This document shows, one piece after another, positions 33,598-45,310 of a stretch of DNA of 64,000 bases; the first letter of the stretch is position 1, and each line of letters starts with the position of its first letter. The translations under genes and the position numbers were made by a program. Source of the DNA: Panicum virgatum (lineage: Eukaryota > Streptophyta > Magnoliopsida > Poales > Poaceae); NCBI RefSeq assembly GCF_016808335.1, contig NC_053149.1, forward strand, positions 28,517,339-28,581,338. The letters run 5' to 3'. The notes beneath the pieces are model-generated. The model was not told the DNA's origin. It saw nothing but the letters and a program-made list of their open reading frames with translations, and searched no databases.

Positions 33598-34175
33598 CTA
33601 GTTCAGGCTATGGTCGAGTCAGACTTGGGTTGTGGCTGGCCTGCGTGCCGTATAGCCTAGGATTGATGCCCATGTATCTTTAGATTGGATTTTATTTGTC
33701 TCTCGTCTAGGGTTTCTCCTACGAATAGCGAGACGCCGTCCGATCTCATCTACCTTGCTGATTCTTCTGGATCGTGATTGGAAGCGTGATCAGGATTGTT
33801 TTCCTAGGTGCGCTGCTCCGGATTCTTCAGTGGATTCCCATCTTCTGATCGTGGTTCGTCGTGGCCGCGGGTGGAAGACTTATCAGCTGATCGGATTGCA
33901 ACTAACACAAGTTTGTAAGCCGATTATTCTATTTTTGCTACTGTTGTCTTTGGTTGATCAATCAAGTCAATTTATCCATCTGGATTATCATCTTGCTTGG
34001 TCAATACGTCTGTGAAATTTATCCACATCGGAACTTCTGTTGTGGTTTCCTGGGATCATCAAGAGGAATAGAGGAGCGGTGGTTTGGCCAATAATTAAAT
34101 TATAAATACTTGCACTATCTTGGCGTGATTGTTTATTGGCTCAGATTCCTAATTTATCATTGATATTGCTGTTGG

Positions 34176-35075
34176 ATATCCTCCATTCACTATGGTTGGA
34201 ACCAAGGTACCTACTACCCCTAGCAGCCATACCCAGATTCAGACCAGCAGTCCTGAGCTTCGTTGAAGCTTTGGGGGGGGGGGGGGGGGGGGATTGTCAG
34301 TGCCTAGGTAAGTCATGATACCCACTTGTTCGTTCGTAGAGCCTTGCCATGAGTTGTAGTAATAATAATAGAAAAATATCTTTCATGCTTAGAATAAATT
34401 TATCTCTCATAAGTGTGGAAATCCGTGCAAGCTCTTATCGTGGAAATGATGAATAGTTGATCTGTTTAAGTTTTGCATGTGCCCCGTTTACAGCTTTTTA
34501 CTCTCATAGTACTAGAGCTAGTTGGCACATAATAGACACTGCTAAAAATCTGATTGTGTGGGAGCATGAACATGATTTGTAAATCTAAATTGTCGTGGGA
34601 TTTGAGATAGCTTACATTGGAATTAAAATAGTATACCTCGGTAAGGGAAATTCTCGAAATCAATTAAAATTTTAAAACATGGTGAAAGGTTTCCCGTTAG
34701 TTTACGTATCCCATCCTGAGGCATAATGTTTTATTACATGAGCAAACCATAGGCTATCTTAACTTACTTTGAGCTTTGTCGAATGGTGAGTCCGCTTCAG
34801 GAAAGGTACTTGTCATTTGCCGGTCTTTCTCTTTCGCTTACCCATTTCATTGATAGCCTCAAAAATGTGTGGTATGACAATCACCTACTCCGGGTATTGT
34901 CATCTACATTCGCCAGACAATTCCACCACAACTCCAGCCCAAAATCTCCACTGTGTGCCTATTCATTTCGAAAGGGTCAAAGTTTCTCAAAAACTCCATT
35001 TGAAGGAAATTTCTATCAAGGAGGACATAGTGTAATCTTCTTTAAAAAATGAAGTGAGAAGAAGAAAGGAAGTAC
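34176..35075. other. unassigned sequence with a 20-base G run
   Basis: After the broken 3' LTR the sequence carries a pure run of 20 G (34273-34292), then AT-rich DNA with no recognisable gene. The ORF at 34783-35052 is Phe/Ser-rich and has no domain. Confidence 0.4.
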
Positions 35076-35080
35076 CCATG

Positions 35081-35453
35081 TGTCAGACCAGGGGCAGCGG
35101 GACTGCTCAGAGGCATGAAATGTTCCAGAGTAAGGGATAGCATATGGATGTACCTTACCTCTCTTGTAACTACCCGAGTAGGCGTAGAACTAGTTGCAGA
35201 ACAAGGAAACTACCCGATCGTGTTATAGTAGGATTCCAACTGTACTCGGCTAGTATTTTCCATGTAACCCTGTCCCCCCGGATATATAAGGGTGGGCAGG
35301 GACGCCCTCAAAACATATCAACATCTAAGACAATACAAGCAACCACACAGGATGTAGGGTATTACGCACCTCGCGGCCCGAACCTATCTAAATCCTTGTG
35401 TTTCTTGCACCATCAAGATCTAAAGCTAGTCGATCCCTACCTACAATCCAACA
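35081..35453 (+). repeat. 5' LTR of the RIRE2-like element, with a deletion near its 3' end
   Basis: It matches the other four copies in the window but lacks about 40 bp (the CTGCTAAGGGTATCC...TAAACACCG segment) before its final ACA. A TATA-like GGATATATAAGGG lies near 35280. The PBS follows directly. Confidence 0.85.
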
Positions 35454-35938
35454 GCTGGCGCGCCAGGTAGGGGATTCTGTCAGACCCGGGACAGCAGGAC
35501 TGCTTATAGACATAGAATATTCTAGAGTAAGGGATAGCTCATGGATGTACCTTACCTCTTTTGTAACTATCCGAATAGGTGTAGAACTAGCTGCAGTACA
35601 AAAGAAACTACCCAATTGTGTTGTAGTAGGACTCTAACTGTACTAGGCTAGGACTTTCCATGTAACCCTGTCCCCCCGGATATATAAGGGCGGGCAGGGA
35701 CCCCTCCAAACAATCATCAACACCTAAGGCAATACAAACCACACAGGACGTAGGGTATTACGCAAACTCGCGGCCCGAACCTGTCTAAATCTTTGTGTTC
35801 CTTGTACCATCGAGTTCTAGAGCAGTCGATCCCTACCTACAAACCCTACTACTAAGAGTATCCCTGAGCAGGCTTGGCGGTAAACACCGACAGCTGGCGC
35901 GCCAGGTAGGGGATTCGGCGAGTTCACCAACGAATTCG

Positions 35939-36388
35939 ATGGCCGGATCAAGCAATGCCAATAGTGTGCCAGAAGGCACGACTTTCGTTTTCGGTTCCTG
36001 GGCTTGCACGGCTAATGGAACGGGAGGCTTTTCCAGTCACCTTGTCACGCCTAACTCGCTTAAATCGAAAACCCGCTCCCAACTCGTCGACATCCGCGAG
36101 TCCACGGATCTCGACGAGAAAAGAGTTCCACCCGAACTTGACTCGGACAACCCAGGAAATGTGACAACTCAAAACCGAACTCTTGGTTTGGTCGAGTTCG
36201 ACACAAATTCTGATTCCGAAAAGCCTTACTTTTCCAAAACTCTTGGAAAATACCTGACTCATCTGAAGATAATCAAACGCCCTAAGATCAAAAACTCAGA
36301 ACTACTCGCCGGAGTGGATCAAGTTTCACGATCGATAGAGGGCTGCATCAAACTTGCAGAAACCACTCTCAGCCCATCTGCGCTATAG
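35939..36388 (+). CDS. truncated gag N-terminus in the deletion derivative
   Basis: The ATG at 35939 opens a frame of about 149 residues reading MAGSSNANSVPEGTTFVFG, then a Ser/Thr/Asp-rich stretch and LLAGVDQVSRSIEGCIKLAE near its end. The same start is seen at about 38211 in the larger element (MARSSDASNMPEGTTLVFGS). It lies some 45 bp after the PBS, the usual place of gag in this family. The protein ends far short of any capsid core, so it may be leftover coding sequence. The internal deletion follows shortly after its stop. Confidence 0.6.
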   Translation: MAGSSNANSVPEGTTFVFGSWACTANGTGGFSSHLVTPNSLKSKTRSQLVDIRESTDLDEKRVPPELDSDNPGNVTTQNRTLGLVEFDTNSDSEKPYFSKTLGKYLTHLKIIKRPKIKNSELLAGVDQVSRSIEGCIKLAETTLSPSAL

Positions 36389-36439
36389 CAGAACCCTAAA
36401 ACAAGGATAAATACTCGACACAGTACAACTACTCGACAT

Positions 36440-37766
36440 TACAACTCGAGTACTTTTATTACATAACTTTTCAAATGACTCGGGCTTGCATGCTTGCTGC
36501 CTGGATCTCCTAGAGCTTCTAGTCGACGCCTACTGCAGCTAGATCGGCCCGAGGCTGTGACAAAGTACAAACTTGTTATTCCCATTTCGGGAATAAATAT
36601 ATTTGTATTCAGGGAGATAAGCTACAAGAGTATGGAGGCAGATTACAGTAATCACCTTGCAAGTCCTCTTGTAGCATCTTGCAGAGAAATTTCTCCTTCT
36701 CCCTGAACACTTTGTGGCAAGATCAAGCTTCCCCGCCATAGATGTCAGTTCTTGGGCACCTAGAAATAGGCAACCCCAAGGATGTGACACAACAAGACCC
36801 AACCCAACGACCCCAAATCTGCCTCATTGGAAGATGCAAGGACATGATGTCCAGCATGGATCTGATGAGAGCTCTAGTGATGCAGGAGGAGGCAGCAGAG
36901 ACTTCTCTTGTCACTCGCAAGTTCTCTTCTAGCATCTTTTGTTGGAAGGAACTACGTAAAATTCAGGAGGGCGAGAACAAGAACACCAAGGAAAAGCCAT
37001 GGTTGCTACACTTTGGTGCTTCTGGCAAAAGCCTCTCCCCTGCCTTTTATAGCCACAAGGAGGCTTGCTGAAGGAGAACCCGTGAATCAACAGTGCACAT
37101 TTCACGGACGCATTCATGGCAGCATTCACAAATGCAGTCAAAGTTGCAATAATGCAGATTCTCCAAACAGTAACGTCTCATGTGAGCACTAAATAAAGAG
37201 CTGTACATCCCGGGTTTTATTCCTGAAATTATTTCGGGTGCAATCAGTGTGGCGGATCCAATTGTATCATTTTTTCTGGGATTTTACCCGAAAAAGAGGT
37301 CTTTTTGGATTCTGGATCTGATGAATCCTGCAAATAATCTAAAGGATAAAATCTGATGCCACGACTTAAATCCTTAATTCCAAATCTACGCTCGGGGGCT
37401 ACTCGCAGCAAAAGGGATTTTGATTTAAGGCTCGGGGGCTGCTGGATATAGGCATCAAAGATTTATTTTTCAAATTTTTTGGAAAATAGACTAAAGTGAC
37501 CCTCAGCCTGATTCTGCGATTCAACCTAAGGCTCGGGGCTACTCCATATGGAGCGCGAGTACTTCGCACACCATATATGATCAAGATTTCGGGGCTTGAG
37601 CACCTCACAGCCTCGAAGCAAACGGAAGTACTTGAAGGACTACTCGACGTAACTGAAGGAAGGACTAGAAGCAACCAAAAGGATGTTCTGACTACTTGAA
37701 GTACTCGAAGACGCACAGCCAAGTACTCGACGCCTGCAGGACTCGGCTACGAAGAGCTCGGGGGCT
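36440..37766 (+). other. 3' non-coding region of the deletion derivative
   Basis: This is homologous to 48920-50241. Shared landmarks include GATCGGCCCGAGG, GTTATTCCCA, AGCATCTTTTGTTGGAA, GGCTCGGGGGCTACTC and the polypurine tract. ORFs here are short and differ between the two copies, so I treat it as untranslated sequence. Confidence 0.6.
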
Positions 37767-38210
37767 TGTCAGACCCGGGACAGCAGGACTGCTTATAGAC
37801 GTAGAATATTCTAGAGTAAGGGATAGCTCATGGATGTACCTTACCTCTTTTGTAACTACCCGAATAGGCGTAGAACTAGCTGCAGTACAAAGGAAACTAC
37901 CCAATTATGTTGTAGTAGGACTCCAACTGTACTAGGCTAGGACTTTCCATGTAACACTGTCCCCACGGATATATAAGGGTGGGCAGGGACCCCCTCCAAA
38001 CAATCATCAACACCTAAGGCAATACAAACCACACAGGACATAGGGTATTACACAAACTCGCGTCCCGAACCTGTCTAAATCTTTGTGTTCCTTGTACCAT
38101 CGAGTTCTAGAGCAGTCGATCCCTACCTACAAACCCTACTGCTAAGGGTATCCCTGAGCAGGCTTGGCGGTAAACACCGACAGATTCGGCGAGTTCATCG
38201 GCGAATTCGA

Positions 38211-40031
38211 TGGCCAGATCAAGCGATGCCAGCAACATGCCTGAAGGCACAACTCTCGTTTTCGGTTCCTGGGCTTGCACGACTGATGGATTGGGAGGCT
38301 TGTCTAGCCACCTCGTCATGCCCAAATTACCTGTATAAAAAACTAGCAATCAAACCGTCGGAATCAGCAACTCTACAGAACTCGGCGGAAACCAAGCTCT
38401 ACTCGAGCTCAGCTCAGACATCACTGGGAACGTGTCGACTCCAACTCGAACTCACGAGTCAGCCGAGTCCGACACAAACTACGATTCCAAAAATCTTCAG
38501 TTTTCTGAAACCCTCGAAAAATATGTGGCTTATCTCAAGTCAATTAAACGCCGTAAGATCGTCAAATCAAAACTACTCGATGGAGTAGACCGGGTCTCAC
38601 GATGAATTGAGGGATGCATCATGCTTGCAATATCAGCAGAACCCAGAAACATTAAACCCACCATCAGAACGGTCGGGCGACATGTTCTCAGGGATCGATC
38701 AAGTAGACTCTGCACTCATCGACTGCATTAACTTGGCCGAAAGTACTCTGCAAAACGAGAAGCAGAGCTCGGGAGGAGAAATTTGTGGGAAACTCGAGAG
38801 GGCCGCTTCTTTCTGAGAAAACACAGTACCCCTTATTGAAACCTGCTCACAAGTAGACTCCCAAACCAACCGACATCTCTGACTCTTTGTTTGATCAAGA
38901 TTTCGATCAGTTCATGGAAAGTCTCGACGACCCTGAACCATATGATGATCTCGAGGACTGGTCAGACATCGTCGACTTGCTCATGGATGTCGTGGCTCAT
39001 TCACCACACATGGCTGACACCCTCTGGGAACTAGCCAAGCTCAAAAAGAAAAAGGGAGCATCCAATGCCCCTGAACAATCCAGCGAGTCGATTTTTGACA
39101 AACCGAGGATCAAAGAGCCAGAAGGATTGACTCCCACTCAATCTTGGCTACACTGGATGAACGAGAATGCCCTCCGAGTGAAGATGGGCATCCCGCTTCT
39201 CGCCCTCCCGGACGGACAGTGCGCTTGGCAGATACACGCCCTCAACTCCTTGAGGCTCCTAGCCCTCCGCTAGCTAATCTCCCTTCCCAAGAAGGCGCAC
39301 CACTAGATCCTTCCGGAAGCAAAGCAGTTGAATATCTCTGTCGCCAAATCCTCATGGTTCACATCTTTGAGCTCCCCGAATCAGACGATGATTCGATGGA
39401 ACGCCTCAATCTTGAAGACTATAACTCTGTTGACTATGACGAATACCTCTCATACAACATGGTAACTACTCCCTTAGCAACCACAGAAGTCAAGACTACT
39501 ATCAAGCAAGACCCGCCTTTAGCTCCACAAGCAGTGACGGTGACTGTCCAATTGGAGGAGGAGCCTGTGATGGAGGATCTCTACGAGCGCCATCACTTGC
39601 TCAATCAGAAAAGGGCATTGAGGCTCCAGCGCATTGCCAACCATCGACAAGAACAGCATGGTGGCAACTACGACTACTCAAACAGTGACCTTCGCAACAT
39701 GATCAACATTGGTCGTGACACACGCATTCTGATCATCTCAAGGAAAAAGGAGCGCGAGGAAATAGAGGCTTGCAACCCTTCTTCCAACTATTGCATCCCA
39801 GCACATGCCTCTGGATCCTTCAAGAAATGCAAGCAGGCGAGTACCCTTCCTCAGGGCAAGCCCCGTACCCAACATCATGGAGAAACATTTCTTGGAGGAG
39901 ACAAGATCAACAAAACACTCCTACGTAAGTGCTTCATGCACCCAAAGAGCTCCCACACAGTCTTTGAGTGCAACACACTCCGCAAAGCCCTCGGAGCTCC
40001 CTTGGTGAAGGAAACTTTACCCAAAATCTAG
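38211..40031 (+). pseudogene. gag-like polyprotein of the RIRE2-like element, frameshifted
   Basis: It begins MARSSDASNMPEGTTLVFGS at about 38211 and continues through several frames: 38211-38816, 38887-39273 and 39144-40031. The middle part is acidic (DQDFDQFMESLDDPEPYDD; WSDIVDLLMDVVAHSPHMAD). The last part has ELPESDDDSMERL, LYERHHLLNQKRALRLQRIA and, near the C-terminus, a zinc-finger-like CFMHPKSSHTVFEC (C-x3-H-x4-H-x4-C), as in nucleocapsids of Tat-type elements. Stops and overlapping frames show decay. No protease or RT follows: the next sequence is non-coding and then tandem repeats. Confidence 0.7.
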
Positions 40032-40315
40032 TCAACCACTATGTTGACTAGAATTACCTTTAAATATTTTCATGTTTAGTCATGTAATCCATTGCTCAAG
40101 TATCTATTACTATGAGCATGGGGTAGGTCTTAAGATTCAGAGTTCGTCATCTTACAATTCCTGTAATCACGACAACCCTCAATAAAGTTGATTTCCCTAT
40201 AAATCGACTACTTCGCTCTCACTCATGTGACCTAAACCCCCCTTCTACACTATTGTACATCTTTTGCTCAGCATAAAGCAGCTTTCAAGTAGTTTTTTAG
40301 GTTACGGCCTACCTT
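40032..40315 (+). other. spacer between gag and the tandem-repeat arrays
   Basis: AT-rich sequence with an AATAAAG at about 40180 that could act as a polyadenylation signal. No coding similarity was seen. Confidence 0.4.
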
Positions 40316-40317
40316 AA

Positions 40318-40870
40318 GGAGTGCTCCTAAAATGTGTCCCACTTGGGTAACCCGACGGGGTTAAACCTAACCAGTCCACTTTAGAAGTTACTCCAGTCCT
40401 TAAGTAGGACACCCTACTCGCTTGCTCAAGTAGGTTTTGGATATTTCTAAAATGTGTCCTTGGGTAACCCGACGGGGTTAATCCTAACCGGTCCATTTAG
40501 AGATTACTCCAGTCCATGAGTAGGACACCCTACTCACTTGCTCGAGTAGGTTTTGGATATTTCTAAAATGTGTCTTTCTTGGGTAACTCGACGGGGTTAA
40601 TCCTAACCGGTCCATTTTAGAGGTTACTCAAGTCCTTATGTAGGACACCCTACTCGCTTGCTCGAGTAAGTTTTGGATATCTCTAAAGTTTTTCCCACTT
40701 GGGTAACCCGACGAGGTTAATCCTAACCGGTCAACTTTAAAGATGACTCCAGTCTTCAAGGAAGACACCCTACTCGCTAGATCGAGTAGATTTGTGGATA
40801 TTTTCAAAGTTTTTCCCACTTGGGTGACCTGACGAGGTCTATCCTAACCAGTCAACTTTGAAAATTACTC
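40318..40870 (+). repeat. tandem array, about 117-121 bp unit, ~5 copies
   Basis: The phrase GGGTAACCCGACGGGGTTAA (or a close variant) begins at 40345, 40462, 40581, 40701 and 40822. Each unit continues with CCTAACCGGTCCA, a TTACTCCAGTCC-like stretch, GGACACCCTACTCGCTTGCT and TAGGTTTTGGATAT. It lies between gag and the second array and has no open frame preserved through all units. Confidence 0.85.
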
Positions 40871-40879
40871 CAAAGGGGC

Positions 40880-41228
40880 AGAACAGAACTCAAAGTTCTC
40901 GGAACTCCAAGTAGTTGACACGAGTCTCCTGCTTGCTGGGACCACCAAGAGTGTTACACTAAGGGCTGGAAGCCTCGAGTAGTTGACTGGAGTTTCCCGC
41001 TTGCTCGGGCCACCAAGCTCATATGGTGTTTCGTTTCCTCTTGGTACCCCGAAAAGTTGACAAGAGTCTCCCACTTGCTTGGACAACTAGGTTCATAAAA
41101 TACTGCCTAAGGTTCCTGGTACTCCAGGTAGTTGACGCGGGTTTCCCGCTTGCTTGGACCACCGAGAGTGTTACACTAAGGGTTTGCTGCCCCGAGTAGT
41201 TGATGGGAGTCTCCTGCTCGCTCTGGCC
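40880..41228 (+). repeat. second tandem array, 65-75 bp sub-units in a ~215-bp unit; continues at 45216-45310
   Basis: Sub-units share GTAGTTGAC-(n)-GAGTCTCCCGCTTGCTTGG followed alternately by ACCACCAAGAGTGTTACACT and a GCCACCAAGCTCATATGGTG- or ACAACTAGGTTCATA-like tail. A solo LTR inserted within one sub-unit at 41228; the rest of that unit is found at 45216-45310. Confidence 0.75.
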
Positions 41229-44200
41229 TGTGGCAGAACCACCTGAATTATCCTGGCTCAAGTGCGCAGGCCATCACCAAAAAGGCAACACCGGCTCAAA
41301 CACACTTCAAACGGAACAATTCTTGGTCTGTCGGGTAACGTCCCGATACAACCACCGGTTCTCGGATCGAACAAGCATACCCCGCATGAAGGCGAGTCCA
41401 GAGATATTACAACCACAAGTTTACAACACAGGCAAAGTAGAGATTACAAACCAGTTTAAAGTAATTAATACAAAACCAAATTTAGTAAAGCAGTTATACA
41501 AGCCATAAGTGTAAAACTTCAGAGTTTAACAGCGGAAGATAAAACACGACGGCTACAACACATCGCCAAAGTATACCAGGCTAGCCCAAGTATGGTATCA
41601 CTCGTCAGGTTCATTGCCGGCCGAAGACGGATCCCACTCAGCAGACCAGCCAGCAGGCAAAGAGCAGGGATAGGTCGAGCTAGTTATCTGGTTATCGAAA
41701 CTCATACCTGAAAAAGGTATCAACAGCAAGGCTGAGTATTCTAATACTCAGCAAGACTTAACTGTCAACGGGTATAAGTAGCCCACTATAGCTAGACTAT
41801 GCAAGGTTTGTGAGGCTCTGGTTTTCCTTTTTGCTGAAAAGCAATAAAGAGTAGGTCCTTACTTTCAAGTTTTAGCTTTCAAGATTCTAGTTGATTAACC
41901 ATTCTAGGTAAGCAACTACTATCCAATCATGGTAGAAAACTAAGCAAACCTCAAGATTGATAAATAATATTGTTGCTCTTATTACTCTATGTGGCAAAGG
42001 GATCAAGCAGTCTCATTTCATCGTGAGAGGCGGACGATTCTGAATCGAAATTCAACCTTGCAAGGATAAACCTAGCACACACGTCTGGAACACTATCGGG
42101 TCATTCCCAAATAACCGTTGACCTTTCTTTCCGGCTTGTGGATAGGAACACTCTCCCCGACTACAGGGCTCCAAGGTCCACCCGTGCCCGGTCCACCCTT
42201 GTCCCTTGAAGTCGTAGTGTTGCGCAACATAAAAAAATAAAACCTATCCCTAAGAGAGAGTGTCAGGTATATCCACTCCCCGGTCCAATCGGCTACTAGG
42301 CTTGCCGCGTACCATATTTACGGCATGTGGCTAGTACTTTCAAAAACTTAACCACCGCTACCACACACCGCGACCTTAACAAGTTCATCAATACAGACGG
42401 GGTCTCACCAAAGGTCATGATATCGAACACGACCCCGTCCGTCGTCCTTATATTGATAATAGAAAGTAAACAAGCAATTCCTATAAAGCTCGCGAGTGAC
42501 AGGCAATCACTCGACTTTTACCAGTCCTATAAGCTTAGCAAGTAGTCGAACTCAGGTCTAGTGTTCAGTACATAGGTTCCTAGGATCATGCATCTAGGGT
42601 TTCAATTCAAATCCTAAGAACTGTAAATGCATAAGCAAGTAACAACAGTAAATGATAATAATTTGAAATATAGGTTATGTCCGGGGCTTGCCTTCTCGGT
42701 AGTCGCTAACTATTTCAGCTCTAGGCTCTTCCGAACTTTGGTCCGGGGCTTCAGTTAGTACGGCGGTGTTCGCTTGAGCTTCGAGATCACCTCCGTCAGA
42801 CTTTGGGATCAGCTCGTACGTCCCGTCCGATAAGGCAGTCGTGTCTATATGTAATGCAAGAACAACATTAAAAACACACATGGGCAATCGTTTATAGAGT
42901 AGTTAAATAACAAATTTAACTACACAAGGCATCATGATCAACAGCACAGATAAAGTTTACTAACTTCATAAACAAGTGGGGTGATTTCCTATAACAAATA
43001 AGTCATGGTTTGCAAATAAATAAACAACTCAAAGCACAAACAGAAATAAATTTAGCAAAATTTACCCTAAACAGAACATGAACAAAGCAATCTACCCTGT
43101 AAAACTCATGCCAAGACATGTAGCCATTTAATCACACAAATTCATTCAATCAGACAACACCTAGAACAAGTTTGAATTATACAGGTCAAACTAGAGCAAA
43201 GCAGAATCTCACAATTTAAAAGGAGGTTTACACAGAAAAGGAATAGCTACTGTGAATTTTTCATGATTTTATCTACAAAGAAATAATTATGAGAAAATAA
43301 ACAAAAAAGAACAACAGATTAGGAAGATTCAATTTTAGCTCCTGTTCTTGTCATGAACTGATGCTCAAACTTCCTAGACATGATAAGCTGCTCAAGAAGA
43401 ACATGCATAAAAAGATTCATGATTTATTATGAACAGAAACTATTTACCATAATTGAAGTCTTTTAAACAAGGATTAAATCAAATAAATAGCTACACAAGA
43501 GAACTGAGCACGAAATTTTTATAGCAACACTATATAAATATGAGTAAATCACCATAAAAATTTCATTTCAAGATCAGGCTTCAAACAGTAGATAAGAAAA
43601 AGATAAAAACAACCAATATTTATGCACTAGTAACACAAATCAAATTCTACAGCAAAAACTTTCAACTAAAGCCTAACATATTATGATTCTACTGCATAGA
43701 TATCTTCAAGAGGATTCCAAAACATCCAGATTTTCTATTTTACGAATTTTCCACGAATTGATATTGAATTTCAAAGATCACAGCAAACTATTACAAACAA
43801 GCCCCTATAGCACTATTCATCTGAGTCTAGGTCTATTCAAATAACACCCTGGAGTTTTGTTTCTTCCACCCCGAGGTCCTTGGCCCGGTTTGGGAAGGGG
43901 AACAGGGGAGGGAGCGCCGGATCCCGGTGGCGTGTGTCGCCGGCGGCGAGGGGAAGGGGGCCAGGGAGCTATAGGGGACCACGGCGCACCTGTAGTGGGT
44001 CTTGGGTAGGGCTGAGGTGGACTGAGGCGACGGCTCAACGGATCCCGGCGGGTCTGCGGTGGAGGCAAATGACGGCGGGGTAGCTCTGATGAGGCGTAGA
44101 GGGGAAGATGGGGCTAGGGAGGTAGAGCGGCTCCTGGCGCACCAGAAGGTGCCCGTATTCGGGGTAGGAGTAGCCCGTAGCGGGCTGTCCGCGGCGGCCA

Positions 44201-45215
44201 GAGCACGCCGGCGGCGAGTGGTGGCCGTTGGCGGTGGTCCGGTGAGGGGGAGTGGAAGGGGTGGGGCCGGGGAGACTCAGGGGACCAAGGGGGTTCGATT
44301 CAAGGGTCTAATTGGGGAAGTGGAGGTCCGAGGTGGTGGCTCCACTGCGGCCGGCGAGGAGCAGCGGCGCTAATGGAGGGAAAGGGCGGCGGGATGCTGT
44401 AGCAAGGCTCTGCTGAGCGATTTGTTAGGCCGAGAGTGGAAGGAATAGCAAGGAAAAGGGCTCGGGGATGAGCTCGGCCGAGGAGAAGGCGAAATCAGGG
44501 ACGGCGACGTGCTCCCGTGGGTGGCCGGCGAGGTGGCTCTGCGCGGGCGGCGTGGGGCGCGTGGTAGAGCGGAGAGGGCTCCAGCGCGCAGCAACGAGCG
44601 GTGGGGGAGGTTCCGCGCGACGCGTGGGGCAGCTTGACAGCAGGAGGTGGCTCGGGGCGGCCCAGGGCGGCGGGCGCAGCGCGGCAGGTGGTCGTCGGCG
44701 CGGGAAACAGGGGAGCAGACTGGAGGAAGAAGATAAGGGACTTAAACGAAATTTCAAAAATTCTAGGGACCCATTTGTAAATCAAAGATAACTTTTAATA
44801 TAGTGCTCAGATGGAAAAGTGCCCAACATGAAAGTTGCTCAATTTTTCAAGATCTACAACTTTGATGTTGTGCAAAAATTTATTTGATCAAATATTAAAG
44901 AGCTAATTTTGAAAACATAAGAGGGATTTTGAATTCTAGGAATTTTGTCTTTGTCAATGCAATTTCACTTCAAATTTAGACTTAAAAGCAAAATTTGCTG
45001 CCATGCAATAAATGCACTGAAATTTTGCAGAAACACCCTCCACAAAAGCAATAATTGCACACTCTATTCAATATAACTGCAGAAAGGACCTTGCATAAAA
45101 TCATAATTACACAAGGGCCCTTAAAAATTTAAATTAAGCCCTTGCTCAAACAATTCACACATGAAGCATAACAAACAAAAGCAGTTTTTATTGTGCAGAC
45201 ACCTAGGGTGTCACA
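41229..45215 (-). mobile_element. solo LTR, 3,987 bp, gypsy chromovirus (Tekay-like), TSD TGGCC
   Basis: TGGCC flanks it at 41224-41228 and 45216-45220. On the minus strand it starts TGTGACACCCTAGGTGTCTG and ends GGTTCTGCCACA. The start resembles the chromovirus LTR that begins at 59535 (TGTGCCGCGACACCCTAGGC). There are no gag or pol pieces inside. A GC-rich block at 43870-44720 gives only overlapping chance ORFs on both strands. The simplest reading is one LTR left by recombination between the two LTRs of a full element. Confidence 0.8.
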
Positions 45216-45310
45216 TGGCCGCCAAGTTCATAGGGTGTTTCATTTTTTCTTGGTACCCCGAGTAGTTGACGAGAGTCTCCCGCTTGCTTGGACAACCAGG
45301 TTCATAGAGC

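Larger units (their letters stand above)
24425..33601 (+). mobile_element. Helitron carrying a WRKY gene fragment, split by an LTR element
   Basis: The 5' end begins TCTCTCTAGATG directly after host GTGTGTAT. The 3' end is CTAG (33598-33601) followed by host T. Ten bases before CTAG is a GC hairpin, stem GCGCC/GGCGC with loop AGT (33575-33587). These are the three hallmarks of a Helitron terminus. The undisturbed LTR at 21603 reads GTGTGTATTTCAGG, exactly the two flanks joined, so there is no target duplication, as expected. Without the nested LTR element (25000-31702 plus one TSD) the Helitron is about 2.5 kb. It encodes no RepHel and is non-autonomous. One deviation: the left flank ends in AT, not A. 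Confidence 0.8.
21147..34175 (+). mobile_element. non-autonomous gag-protease LTR element, 3' LTR split by a Helitron
   Basis: The 5' LTR (21147-22374) starts TGATGAGTACATGG and ends CA just before a PBS-like TTGGTATTCAGAG, close to the initiator-tRNA-Met type. Internal gag and protease ORFs follow. A polypurine tract AAGGGGGAGA (23881-23890) precedes the second LTR at 23894. This 3' LTR runs to 24424, is interrupted by a Helitron (24425-33601), resumes at 33602 and fades at about 34175, roughly 190 bp short of its expected end. RT, RNase H and integrase are absent, so mobilisation would need proteins from another element. The 3' target duplication is lost. Confidence 0.85.
35478..38182 (+). 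mobile_element. 2.7-kb deletion derivative of the same family, TSD GATTC
   Basis: LTRs at 35478-35892 and 37767-38182 (415 and 416 bp) are near-identical. GATTC flanks the element at 35473-35477 and 38183-38187. It inserted between the PBS and the gag of the larger relative, in the same orientation. It has its own PBS after the first LTR and a purine tract AGCTCGGGGGCT before the second. Only the start of gag and about 1.3 kb of 3' non-coding region remain. The latter matches 48920-50241 of the host element, so this is an internally deleted sibling able to move only in trans. Confidence 0.9.

Noticed and set aside
40318..41228. Repeat arrays considered as a CRISPR array
   Set aside because: Units of about 120 bp have no constant-repeat/variable-spacer pattern, the host is a plant, and the arrays lie inside an LTR element.
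43817..44791. Open frames up to 110 codons in the GC-rich part of the solo LTR
   Set aside because: They lie inside an LTR, overlap on both strands and have no domain.
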